Source: an uncultured Bacteriovoracaceae bacterium (GTDB lineage: Bacteria; Bdellovibrionota; Bacteriovoracia; Bacteriovoracales; Bacteriovoracaceae). Taken from it: 15,852 nt of DNA. The translations under genes were made by a program, and so were the position numbers. Below, one piece after another: positions 1 to 7,056 of the stretch. The DNA is taken from contig CAKZUQ010000046.1 of NCBI GenBank assembly GCA_937923325.1, forward strand, positions 1 to 15,852, in the 5' to 3' direction. The notes beneath the pieces are model-generated. The model was not told the origin of the DNA and did no database searches. It saw nothing but the letters and a program-made list of their open reading frames with translations. How positions within the stretch are numbered: position 1 is the stretch's first letter; every line of letters begins with the position of its first letter.

Positions 1-292
1 CAACTTTTATACCGTTAATAGACTCAGTAAAAACTGATTTACAGTTTGGACATCTAAACCTTCTTTTTTTAATAATTAATTTGATATTTTTATATTGAAG
101 CTTAGTATCTCTTATCGTGACAGTTCTTCGATCGTGAACAGTGTAGGATTTAGTAGGACATTTTCTACAAACTTCCCATTTAGTTTTCTTTTCACAGTGG
201 TAGTGAAGAGTCTTATTTGATATTTTTTTGACTTTTACTAGATTTAAGTCTGGAAGCATCAGCTTTCTTAGGAGATAATTTTCTGGAGTCAT
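1..292 (-). CDS. ISL3-family transposase, N-terminal part (runs off the left edge)
   Basis: The gene starts with ATG at 292 and is open for 97 codons to the window edge, so only the N-terminus is visible. An AAGGA site lies six to seven bases before the ATG. The translation begins MTPENYLLRKLMLPDLNLV and carries two CxxC pairs, C42/C45 (VCRKCP) and C81/C84 (FRCPNC), separated by a basic stretch with HDRR, then a VFTES run. This order (CxxC, HDRR-like segment, RRFRCPNC, F-T-E) is the classic N-terminal zinc-binding module of ISL3-family DDE transposases. The catalytic DDE domain should lie to the left of the window. The gene lies immediately downstream of the large serine recombinase and in the same orientation, so the insertion sequence probably landed at the edge of that mobile element. 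Whether the transposase is full length cannot be judged here. Confidence 0.8.
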   Translation of the reverse strand, partial: MTPENYLLRKLMLPDLNLVKVKKISNKTLHYHCEKKTKWEVCRKCPTKSYTVHDRRTVTIRDTKLQYKNIKLIIKKRRFRCPNCKSVFTESINGIKV

Positions 293-397
293 GAGTGGTC
301 CTTTTTATAAAATTTAGTGTGGTAATTAAATTTTACTGTAAAAAGTCACTCATGATTTATATCGAACTTATTTCCTCAGGATGCACCGCAAACACCA
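293..397 (-). promoter_or_regulatory. Upstream region of the ISL3-type transposase; candidate IS end
   Basis: This 105-bp gap separates the recombinase stop from the transposase ATG. It should hold the transposase promoter and the left end of the insertion sequence. A locally GC-rich 18-bp segment (GGATGCACCGCAAACACC, 379-396) directly abuts the recombinase stop codon and is a candidate IS terminus. The other end of the IS is outside the window, so the terminal inverted repeat cannot be confirmed. One arm of a distant 17-bp inverted repeat (357-373) also lies here. Confidence 0.35.
357..373. repeat. Left arm of a distant 17-bp inverted repeat
   Basis: The minus strand reads AAATAAGTTCGATATAA. 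The same 17 bases occur on the plus strand at 15484-15500. Three of the four preceding bases also match (GAGG here, GAGC on the right). The copy sits between the recombinase and the transposase. The match is exact, but its meaning is unknown. A chance 17-mer match in AT-rich coding sequence also exists in this window, so significance is modest. Confidence 0.5.
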
Positions 398-1708
398 TTA
401 AGTTTGTAGACCCCTTATTTGGTCTAAATTTTCCCTTATAAGCTTAATTCTCTTTCTATGTGTAGATTTAGATTTAAAATGCTCCTTACGTAAGAAATTG
501 GACATGAGATCATATATTGCAGCTTCACTTGTGAACCTTTTAAAAACACTAGAAAATAAATCTTCAATTTCAGCTTGTCTGTAACTCACTCTTCTATCAA
601 AGTTTTCTTTCATATAACTCTTATTTCTTTGTGAGCAATTCTTAGTTGTATTTCCACACCTGTAATAATTGAAGTAAGTAACAGTTCCATTTTTATATTT
701 TTTCTTAATTCGCTCCCCTGTAATTGAGCATCCGCAGATCTCATCAGTTATCTTTCCATTATCATCTAAGATTTTTCCTCCACACTTCATCATGCCAATG
801 TATGAATGATTCTGAGAACGTCTAACTTTTTTGTTTCCACTAAGAACACCTTGAACTTTTAACCAAAGACCTTTCGGAATCAACTGAGGGTGTATATTAT
901 TGTTCCCTTTATAGATTTCACCTGAGTAAAAAAAATCTCCATAATAAAAGGGATTTTTTAACAACTCACTAAATTTGTTCTTCATTGGAAGTCTATCCAA
1001 GTAGCTATACTTTAAATTCAATTCCCTCAAGAGAGCTTCACATGAATAACAGCCAGTCGCCATTTTCTCAAAAGCTTCTTTCATATAAGCAGCTTTCTCT
1101 TCATCAAAAATAAAGTGTTTATTCCCTTTATCTCCAGAGTTGAGATAACCAAAGGGTGGCCTTCCTGGAAACCTACCTTCTTCTATACATCTAATCATCC
1201 CACCCATTACATTTTTTCTTAAATCAACAATATATTCTTCATTTCTAATTCCATCTAAATAATATGAAATTAGCTCGGCCATATCTGATGCACAGGTTAA
1301 CTTTCTATTATCTCTGGCAAAGTGAACAGTTACTCCGAGCTCAACAATGTCCTCAAGCTCTCTTAGTGAATGCTTATTCCTTGCTGCTCTTGATTGATGA
1401 GAAAAAATAATATGCTTTATTGGCTTTTTAGTGCTTTGGCTGTTTTTTACATAAGTAATCATTTCTTGGAAGTATTTTCTACTTTCATGTTTAGAAGCAG
1501 ATTCTGCAATTTCCCAATGTTTTATAATTTTTAATGATTCCTTTACTGAATATACTTCAATCGCTCTTTCTTGTTCACCAAGGGAGTGACCTAATGTTTG
1601 CTTTTTTGTACTTGTCCTAGATGAGGATATGGCCAAGTTATTCTCAGGTACAAAAGTATTTTCTAAAAATCTGGCTCTTAATTTTTTTGAATCATTTAAC
1701 TTTGACAT
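398..1708 (-). CDS. Large serine recombinase (site-specific integrase)
   Basis: 436 residues. The N-terminal resolvase domain (about 25-160) carries the SSRTSTKKQ motif, with R31 and S33 matching the arginine and nucleophilic serine of serine recombinases. It is followed by a spaced SLGEQ and an SRAARN motif (R107, R110) equivalent to the usual DRLSRN. The 'recombinase' domain starts at GRFPGRPPFGYL (178-189). A zinc ribbon is suggested by C309, C325, C327, C351 and C358, with the family-typical ITGE between. The protein makes double-strand exchanges between attP- and attB-like sites to integrate or excise an element. At 436 residues it is short for the family (usually 450-550), with little after the zinc ribbon and no long coiled coil. 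It is the last gene of the Rep/ParB-like operon and overlaps the 64-residue gene by 17 bases. ATG at 1708 has GAGG nine bases upstream. A slightly truncated C-terminus is possible because an IS begins just after the stop. Confidence 0.9.
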   Translation of the reverse strand: MSKLNDSKKLRARFLENTFVPENNLAISSSRTSTKKQTLGHSLGEQERAIEVYSVKESLKIIKHWEIAESASKHESRKYFQEMITYVKNSQSTKKPIKHIIFSHQSRAARNKHSLRELEDIVELGVTVHFARDNRKLTCASDMAELISYYLDGIRNEEYIVDLRKNVMGGMIRCIEEGRFPGRPPFGYLNSGDKGNKHFIFDEEKAAYMKEAFEKMATGCYSCEALLRELNLKYSYLDRLPMKNKFSELLKNPFYYGDFFYSGEIYKGNNNIHPQLIPKGLWLKVQGVLSGNKKVRRSQNHSYIGMMKCGGKILDDNGKITDEICGCSITGERIKKKYKNGTVTYFNYYRCGNTTKNCSQRNKSYMKENFDRRVSYRQAEIEDLFSSVFKRFTSEAAIYDLMSNFLRKEHFKSKSTHRKRIKLIRENLDQIRGLQT

Positions 1709-1886
1709 AAATATCAGCCTCAGCCTGCTTAGACATTTCCTCTCTTAGTATTGAAATAAATTCGTTGAAATTATAAATCTCTGTTTCAGATAGATTTAAT
1801 AACGATATATTCTCCTCGAAACTATTTGTCTCGTTATTTTGGAGTTCGATGACTTCCCTTTGGGGTATAGAATCCGAGGAGAGCAT
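1692..1886 (-). CDS. Small acidic protein between ParB-like gene and recombinase
   Basis: 64 residues, not recognised. It is rich in Glu, Asn and Leu in the middle (LSETEIYNFNEFISILREEM), predicting one or two amphipathic helices, and has no Cys, membrane segment or clear HTH. It starts with ATG three bases after the stop of the ParB-like gene and ends inside the recombinase start region (17-base overlap). This position between two same-strand genes supports it being translated, although the upstream Shine-Dalgarno is weak. Small proteins next to large serine integrases are sometimes recombination directionality factors. That is a positional guess only and no motif supports it. Confidence 0.6.
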   Translation of the reverse strand: MLSSDSIPQREVIELQNNETNSFEENISLLNLSETEIYNFNEFISILREEMSKQAEADIYVKVK

Positions 1887-1889
1887 TGT

Positions 1890-2585
1890 TTAATTCTTAA
1901 ATTGAGCTAGTATTTCTTCAAAGTTTTCAGGGATCAAAGCTTCACTCAAGTAATTCTCTGGCTCTTCAATAACTCTCAGAACAATACTCCTTAACTCAGT
2001 AAATGACTCATTAAACTCAGTCTTGAGCTTTGGAGGTAGATCATTATGACCATATTTAATAAAATTTTCTAAATCTCTTGTAAGATATCTTATTCTTACT
2101 TTAAGCTCCTGGCCCTGACGTAAGTACTTAAAAGATCCGTTATCAATAAATTCTTCTAATTCATTCAAGCTCAATTTTTCATCAAGTAATGCTTTTAAAG
2201 CTACGTCCAGATCATCCGTTGTGCTGAAATCAGAATCACATAAAATGTGCCACAACTTCGCTTGGCCACGTTTCAACTGAGTTAATAACTTTGCTTTTGT
2301 GTAATCTAACCCGTATTCACCGCTTTCCCACATTGACATAACTTCAGGCTCAATTTTCATACATTGTAGATATGCCTCAATAGTTCTTATAGAATGGTTC
2401 ATTAATATTGCTATTTCTTTAACCGCCATACTTTTTGACATTCCCTTGTCTTTTCTAAGCAATTGGCAATATTCAAATAAGTTTCTATAGAATTCATATT
2501 CCTTCTCATCTAAGTATCTAAATTGCTCTAGATAGCTAACAAGCTTTGTTTCTAATAATTCAAGTTCGTGTTTTTTCTTTTTCAA
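1890..2585 (-). CDS. ParB/RepB-like helix-turn-helix protein (no nuclease-like N-domain)
   Basis: 231 residues. After a basic, coiled N-terminus (KKKKHELELLETKL) comes a helix-turn-helix segment at about 52-76 (AVKEIAILMNHSIRTIEAYL). It is followed by KIEPEVMSMWESGEYGLDYTKAKLL. This pattern (HTH, then 'lp-ev-...-g-...-a-lL') is what the central DNA-binding domain of ParB/Spo0J/KorB proteins looks like. The N-terminal ParB/sulfiredoxin CTPase domain is absent, so it may be a dedicated DNA-binding partition or copy-control factor, or a regulator. The start is TTG at 2585, chosen because GAGGAG lies nine bases upstream and no in-frame ATG is near. It follows the Rep gene, a normal place for a partition or copy-control gene. 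The family call is by pattern only. Confidence 0.6.
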   Translation of the reverse strand: MKKKKHELELLETKLVSYLEQFRYLDEKEYEFYRNLFEYCQLLRKDKGMSKSMAVKEIAILMNHSIRTIEAYLQCMKIEPEVMSMWESGEYGLDYTKAKLLTQLKRGQAKLWHILCDSDFSTTDDLDVALKALLDEKLSLNELEEFIDNGSFKYLRQGQELKVRIRYLTRDLENFIKYGHNDLPPKLKTEFNESFTELRSIVLRVIEEPENYLSEALIPENFEEILAQFKN

Positions 2586-2608
2586 AATCTTTTTCTCCTC
2601 ATAAATTG

Positions 2609-3760
2609 TTAACTTTTGATATTATTATTAAGTAATTGTGCAATCACTTGGTTTTTAAATTCAAAAAAGTACTGATGAGGGCTTCTCTCCTCTTCATTTA
2701 ATCTTGATTTATGTCTATTTGATTTTTCACGTAACTGAGCTAATACTCGACTAGAGTTTTTTCCCTCTGTCATTTTTAAAAACTCTCTTATTTGATTCCA
2801 GTCTTCTTTAAACTTAGAAGAAACGAATTCATATGCTCCAAGATCAGAAATAATTTTATTTAGAGTTATCTTGCCTTCCCTATCCTTGACAACGGCATCC
2901 TTCCAACCAGTTGTTTGCTTCCAATCTTGTGGGACTCCAACAATCTTTAGCTTATTTAGGTTCTCCATTGTTGTTTTCTTTATAAACCTAGAATCAAAGA
3001 TGTCTTTTACTGATACTCCATAACTACCAGGGTAAAACAATGTTTTACCTACAGAGCTAATCTTATGAACTTTTAAGTATGACTCTCGAACTTTTTTACG
3101 ATTCTTTAAAGAGAACTCAATTTTTAGAGAATTAGTTAACTCTCTTTTCTGAAAATCTTCTAAGTTAGAAAATATAATTGGATTCTTAGTCTCTAACTCT
3201 TCTTTCTTATCGTAAATGATAGATCTATATGATTTCCCATAAAACCCGACAGAAGTATTATAGACTTTTTTTGTAGGCCGACCCTTCTGATATAAAAAGC
3301 TCTTAAATCCACTTAAACTTTTATTTTTATCCTTTAAAAGTACATTGTGGCATAAATCAACTCTTAACAAATCAGAGTTATTTATTATTTCTTCAAAGCC
3401 ATCGGATAAAACTCCATCAGATTTGCTTATACAATTACGTAACCCATCTTTTACATCTTCAATATTTTTAAAATTTGAAACAACACCGCTCGCTCCTAGA
3501 CATTTTGCATTTATTGTAAAAATGCATATCTTCTCATCTAAGAAAACAAAATGCCCTCCATTGAATGGGTGAGCTTTCGTCTCTTTGGAGTTCTGATAAA
3601 CATGTTTAGATTGATGAAGAAGGCCACAGTACACTCCAACACCATAATTCCTTGCCTTCTTCTTCAATTTAATTTTGTTAAGTGTGCCAGTTGGTACGTT
3701 CGATATTCCAACGATTGTATCAAATGCCATAACTAACCCAATAAAAAGTCCTATAATCAT
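2609..3760 (-). CDS. Rolling-circle replication initiator, filamentous-phage gene II/X (RstA/Cri) type
   Basis: 383 residues from ATG at 3760. The block order matches phage/plasmid replication proteins of the gene II/X family: an N-terminal FDTIVGI segment, LLRVDLCHNVLL (compare SRIDATF in M13 pII), then SVGFYGKSYRSIIYDKKEEL, then SLKIEFSLKNRKKV, a basic arginine/lysine-rich linker and a helical C-terminal part. Such proteins nick the plus-strand origin of inoviruses and related satellites to start rolling-circle replication. Two starts are possible. ATG at 3760 has AGGA six bases upstream but adds a hydrophobic decapeptide (MIIGLFIGLV). ATG at 3730 (MAFDTIVG) gives an N-terminus closer to the family, and I favour it. 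The gene sits between the 464-residue unknown and the ParB-like gene in the element's operon. No adjacent single-strand-binding protein or Zot gene was recognised. Confidence 0.75.
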   Translation of the reverse strand: MIIGLFIGLVMAFDTIVGISNVPTGTLNKIKLKKKARNYGVGVYCGLLHQSKHVYQNSKETKAHPFNGGHFVFLDEKICIFTINAKCLGASGVVSNFKNIEDVKDGLRNCISKSDGVLSDGFEEIINNSDLLRVDLCHNVLLKDKNKSLSGFKSFLYQKGRPTKKVYNTSVGFYGKSYRSIIYDKKEELETKNPIIFSNLEDFQKRELTNSLKIEFSLKNRKKVRESYLKVHKISSVGKTLFYPGSYGVSVKDIFDSRFIKKTTMENLNKLKIVGVPQDWKQTTGWKDAVVKDREGKITLNKIISDLGAYEFVSSKFKEDWNQIREFLKMTEGKNSSRVLAQLREKSNRHKSRLNEEERSPHQYFFEFKNQVIAQLLNNNIKS

Positions 3761-3840
3761 TTTGTATCCTATTCTTGAAGATATTAATGGTTATAAGCCC
3801 ACTAGGGTTTTTAATTTGAAATTTGTGAATAAAAAAAACG

Positions 3841-5235
3841 CTATTTTAGATAGTTAGAGATACTTTTCATGACAATATCCCTAAATTCATAGGAATATTT
3901 ATGAAAGTTGATAAATAGAGAAGACATGTTCCTTATTTCTGTTTTATTCATTTTAGAAAGAAAGTTTTCAAATGTCCCAAATCCTGGTCTATCAATCCAT
4001 CTATTAGCAAGTAAGATTTGATGTGCTTGCCTTGCCTCCTTCCTCTTTAGGTTTTTTGTGTTTTCTTTAATTTCCCTCAGCTCCACATCAGATATGTTCC
4101 ACTTACTTGAAACTTTATTAAAAGAAAAGTTCTCTTCTGCTAAATCTTTAATTATTGTACTATTAACAAATGGAATTGTTGCAAATTTGTTATTTTCAAA
4201 TGCTGTATTTAACACTCCTCCATGATACCCCTTTAAAAGATTTAATATTTTGTTTATTTCATTTTTATTATCTTCATTCGTTGGCCTATCTATAACTGCG
4301 TTGAAGTATTTTGGATTTAAGTGCAATAATTTTCGGAGTAACAAATCTCGGTTCTTAATATCTTCTTCTTTCAAATATTCAAAATATTCCAGATATGCAA
4401 ACTCCCACAAAGAAACTTTTATCTTTACTCTTTTAATTGCTTCGTAATACATACTCATTATATTTTCTACATCATAAATTATGTTTGTTTTTTCTTTTGA
4501 GTTAACCTTATCTAAATCAATTTCTGGGCTAAGTTCTCGAGCTCTTTCTACGATGCTTTCATAATCATCTTTTCTAAAGATTGATTTGTTTGATATATAC
4601 AAATTTGGGTTTATAGCTCCATTCAACTTTATAAATGAAATTGTTTTTCCAAAATCGATTTCATTTTCTGTATATTTTTTAAATAGAGCTGAGATTAATT
4701 CATGGTTTATGTATAAACCTTCGAATTCTTTTTTATTAAAATAGTCCTCAATATCAAAATTATTACTTAGAAATGCGGTGATTGGACTGGTTTCAGCATC
4801 AAATGGGTCATCTAAACCTTCCATCAATTGCCCTACAAAAACACAGAATAATTCAAACTCTGTTATTTGAGTTCCAATTGCAATATCAATTAAGGTCTTA
4901 GCATTATATTTGAAGAAATCATTTAGAATATTTAGTCCTTCATCATATTCTTCTTCTGGATCAGACCAATATTGACCATCTAAACTGAAATCTGTTTGCG
5001 TCTGAAGAACTTCATCAACATCCAGAGAGTTTAAATTTTCCAAGCTTTTTACATTGTTTTTTGAATTTACTGAAATATCACGAATGAAGTTATTTCCCTC
5101 ATTTTCAAACTTTAGTATAAGAACAAGGAGTTTTCTTCTTATATATTGCCTATTAGATTCGCAAGATGAGAGTGAAAATACATCAAGCTCGTATCGAAAC
5201 CAATCATCAGGGTCATATATATTAAAGATATTCAT
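3841..5235 (-). CDS. Unknown 464-residue protein of the mobile element
   Basis: Not recognised. The protein is soluble-looking, acidic in its first third (SDPEEEYDEG around 92-101) and lysine-rich and helical later. A conserved-looking C-terminal block contains KRKEARQAHQILLANRWIDR (about 394-413). There is no Walker A motif, so it is not the Zot/pI assembly ATPase expected in an inovirus. There is no signal peptide, membrane segment or cysteine pair. ATG at 5235 has no clear Shine-Dalgarno. The stop is followed directly by a run of eight T on the coding strand, with only a four-base-pair stem before it, so termination there is doubtful. Its place between the lipoprotein and the replication initiator suggests an element-specific role, perhaps accessory to replication or host interaction; this is inference. 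Confidence 0.65.
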   Translation of the reverse strand: MNIFNIYDPDDWFRYELDVFSLSSCESNRQYIRRKLLVLILKFENEGNNFIRDISVNSKNNVKSLENLNSLDVDEVLQTQTDFSLDGQYWSDPEEEYDEGLNILNDFFKYNAKTLIDIAIGTQITEFELFCVFVGQLMEGLDDPFDAETSPITAFLSNNFDIEDYFNKKEFEGLYINHELISALFKKYTENEIDFGKTISFIKLNGAINPNLYISNKSIFRKDDYESIVERARELSPEIDLDKVNSKEKTNIIYDVENIMSMYYEAIKRVKIKVSLWEFAYLEYFEYLKEEDIKNRDLLLRKLLHLNPKYFNAVIDRPTNEDNKNEINKILNLLKGYHGGVLNTAFENNKFATIPFVNSTIIKDLAEENFSFNKVSSKWNISDVELREIKENTKNLKRKEARQAHQILLANRWIDRPGFGTFENFLSKMNKTEIRNMSSLFINFHKYSYEFRDIVMKSISNYLK

Positions 5236-5276
5236 ACAACTTTATCGTCAAAATCCTGTAAGTTCTTAAAATAAAG

Positions 5277-6185
5277 CTATAAATTGACTAATTCACACTT
5301 TCCAAACTCACAAAGCCTAAGTTTTTTAGTAGGACAGTTAGCTCTAACACCGAAATTTGCCCTCAAAGCCTCTGAGTAATACCTCTTTGCCTTTCTAATT
5401 GAGTCTAGTCCTTTCATTCTACGATTAATAAATTTATCTAGATCTCTCTGTTGCTTGCTTTGACTGATTGCCTTTATGAATGTGGTTGGCCCATATTTTT
5501 TCATAAGTTTTTTAGAATATAAGTAAGATTTCTCTTCGTAATAGTAAGAACAATATTTTTCATTCATTCCTTTCTTGGAATTCCAATATTTTTCAGATTT
5601 TTCTTGTTTTTCTTTAATGGCTAAACTTTTCTTATAATATTCATATTTTTTCTCGTAACTCTGTAACTCAGTCTCAACTAGAGTATGTTTCTTTAAGATT
5701 CTAGGAATAAAACATTTAAAATGATGTTTTATTTCCATAAACACTGCCCCTTGAATTTTGCTTTTTTGAGGCATCCCAATCAAATTCAGTAAACTCCCAT
5801 AGCATTGATACCTATTATGGTTCGGCTTTACACTTGCGCCAGCAGCACTAGCATACCCATTATTAAAACCATATGGCTTAAACTTTCCATATCCTTCACA
5901 CTCTTTCACTTTTTCACTAAGAATCTCTAATTCTTCAAGACATTGAGAGCCCTTAACCTTTATTGTAAGTCCTTTTTCTACTTTTAAAGATGCATAGAAC
6001 TCAAATTCATTTATTTTAGAAAAGTAGTCACTCCCACCTTTATTCTTAATATATTTCCAATCCGTGTTACCTGTCCTCTCATCAATATAGTCATTCATTG
6101 CATTTGTCGCATTTTTCTTCCTGCTAGATGCACATGAACTAATTAGTAATATCAATACTAAAGCCAATAAACTCTTTATTTTCAT
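5277..6185 (-). CDS. Predicted lipoprotein of the mobile element
   Basis: 302 residues. The N-terminus MKIKSLLALVLILLISSCAS is a lipoprotein signal: two lysines, a hydrophobic core (5-15) and lipobox ISSC with the lipidated Cys at 18. The mature part is very rich in Lys, Tyr and Ser, contains several further cysteines (for example CLEELEILSEKVKEC and a C-terminal CPTKKLRLCEFGKC) that could pair as disulfides outside the cytoplasm, and has a long basic helical middle. Family not recognised. The ATG overlaps the stop of the membrane-protein gene as ATGA, and GGGAG precedes it, so the two are translationally coupled and probably act together in the envelope. In a phage-like element such a pair could be a surface-exclusion or secretion component. 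That is inference from position only. Confidence 0.7.
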   Translation of the reverse strand: MKIKSLLALVLILLISSCASSRKKNATNAMNDYIDERTGNTDWKYIKNKGGSDYFSKINEFEFYASLKVEKGLTIKVKGSQCLEELEILSEKVKECEGYGKFKPYGFNNGYASAAGASVKPNHNRYQCYGSLLNLIGMPQKSKIQGAVFMEIKHHFKCFIPRILKKHTLVETELQSYEKKYEYYKKSLAIKEKQEKSEKYWNSKKGMNEKYCSYYYEEKSYLYSKKLMKKYGPTTFIKAISQSKQQRDLDKFINRRMKGLDSIRKAKRYYSEALRANFGVRANCPTKKLRLCEFGKCELVNL

Positions 6186-6577
6186 ATAGGTTCTCCCTCT
6201 TCTTTGCTTTCGATTGTATCTTTATTGTTTTTGTCTGATTTTGGAACGTTCACAATAGAAAAGTGAACTCCAGCTGAAAGTAAGAAAACGACACCAGAAA
6301 TTACTAGAATCTTTCCTATTCCAGCACCATCCTCAAAGGATGTTGCTGTCAAATAAGGCCAGTAAAAAGTTAGCAATATCATAGTTATATTTCTAACAAT
6401 GGGAATGATAAAGACAGCAATAATACAAGCGAGAGAGATACCGCCGTACCACCAATTAAATGTTTTTATACCGAAGGATGAAAATATTGCTATCGAAAAC
6501 CCTACGAGTTCTGCAAATATTATAAATTTAAAAAAGCTTCCACCTAATTGATCTAAAGATGTTTCTTTCTTATTCAT
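6182..6577 (-). CDS. Four-helix membrane protein of the mobile element
   Basis: 131 residues with four predicted membrane segments at about 15-35, 42-61, 64-81 and 86-109, a short cytoplasmic-looking N-terminus and a charged C-terminal tail (KSDKNNKDTIESKEEGE). The family is not recognised. It overlaps the XRE gene by eight bases at its start (ATG at 6577, AGGA seven bases upstream inside the XRE gene) and the lipoprotein gene by four at its end. The three are therefore one translational unit: repressor, inner-membrane protein, lipoprotein. A role in superinfection immunity or in element transfer is possible but unsupported by any motif. Confidence 0.65.
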   Translation of the reverse strand: MNKKETSLDQLGGSFFKFIIFAELVGFSIAIFSSFGIKTFNWWYGGISLACIIAVFIIPIVRNITMILLTFYWPYLTATSFEDGAGIGKILVISGVVFLLSAGVHFSIVNVPKSDKNNKDTIESKEEGEPI

Positions 6578-6887
6578 AATTTTTCCTATTTTTTCTCTTT
6601 ATCTCAACTTCATATTCTCGATCACCATCTTTAAAAGAAACCTTAGTAATAACCTTATGACTCGTCTCTTTATTTGATGATGGTCCTAACAGTAACTCCT
6701 CTAAAGAAAGGCCTAAATATCTTGCTAAACGAGCTACATGATCAATATTCTTCATAGATGGAAGTCTATTAGATTTAACCCAATCAAAAAGTACCGCTTT
6801 ATTTATTCCCAGCTCTCTACTCAGACTACTAAGGTTTTCTCCTTCTAGCCTTTCTTGAAGAATTTTATTAAAAGTTTGATTCGTCAT
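6570..6887 (-). CDS. XRE/Cro-CI-type helix-turn-helix regulator
   Basis: 105 residues. An XRE HTH fills the first two thirds: NLSSLSRELGINKAVLFDWVKSN (helix-turn-helix about 18-40), then NIDHVARLARYLGLSLEELL, the typical last helices ending in the L-eelL motif. A short basic beta-like tail (VSFKDGDREYEVEIKRKNRK) follows, possibly for dimerisation. It is the first gene of the run leading to the replication initiator, the position held by RstR-type repressors in filamentous-phage relatives. A role as copy-number or immunity repressor acting on its own upstream region is the likeliest reading. ATG at 6887 has only a weak ribosome-binding site. A 19-bp palindrome lies about 150 bp upstream and is a candidate operator. 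Confidence 0.8.
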   Translation of the reverse strand: MTNQTFNKILQERLEGENLSSLSRELGINKAVLFDWVKSNRLPSMKNIDHVARLARYLGLSLEELLLGPSSNKETSHKVITKVSFKDGDREYEVEIKRKNRKNYE

Positions 6888-6905
6888 ACTTTTATTGTCT
6901 GTGTT

Positions 6906-7004
6906 TCAGAAATTAATTGAACTTATATCCGACCAATCACACGGAATATCTGAGGAATCATACGCGTCAAAATTAATAATTTTTAATACATGGAATATTC
7001 TCAA
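6906..7004 (-). CDS. Possible 32-residue small ORF upstream of the XRE gene
   Basis: A TTG at 7004 is preceded six bases upstream by a perfect AAGGAG, and the frame stays open for 32 codons to a TGA at 6906. The peptide starts LRIFHVLKIINF and continues with an acidic, serine-rich half (DAYDSSDIPCDWSDIS). An in-frame TAA lies just before the TTG. It fills most of the gap between the resolvase and the XRE gene. The evidence is only the ribosome-binding site and openness. It may be a leader peptide, a small protein or chance. Confidence 0.3.
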   Translation of the reverse strand: MRIFHVLKIINFDAYDSSDIPCDWSDISSINF

Positions 7005-7035
7005 ATTAAACTCCTTAAATTATTAAAATTGTATC

Positions 7036-7054
7036 TGTGCAAACAGTTTGCACA
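7036..7054. promoter_or_regulatory. Perfect 19-bp palindrome, candidate operator or recombinase site
   Basis: TGTGCAAACAGTTTGCACA has nine-base arms around one central base. The tight centre suits a dimeric protein-binding site more than an RNA hairpin, and no T run follows on either strand, so it is not a good terminator. It lies two bases beyond the resolvase stop codon and about 150 bp upstream of the XRE gene. Binding by the XRE protein or by the resolvase are both possible. Confidence 0.55.
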
Positions 7055-7056
7055 CT

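Noticed and set aside
2775..2791. A 17-bp identity with 8856-8872 that could be called a direct repeat
   Set aside because: Both copies lie inside genes and encode the same common residues (IREFL), so codon coincidence explains it.
3781..3843. A terminator between the 464-residue gene and the Rep gene
   Set aside because: There is a run of eight T but the preceding stem is only four base pairs (CTAT/ATAG), too weak to claim.
3551..3857. Plus-strand open frames opposite the replication gene and similar ones opposite other genes
   Set aside because: They lie fully or largely opposite well-supported minus-strand genes, lack ribosome sites, and their peptides look like low-complexity antisense translations.
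3841..5235. Zot/pI-type assembly ATPase expected next to a filamentous-phage Rep
   Set aside because: The protein has no Walker A motif and no membrane segment, both needed for Zot/pI.
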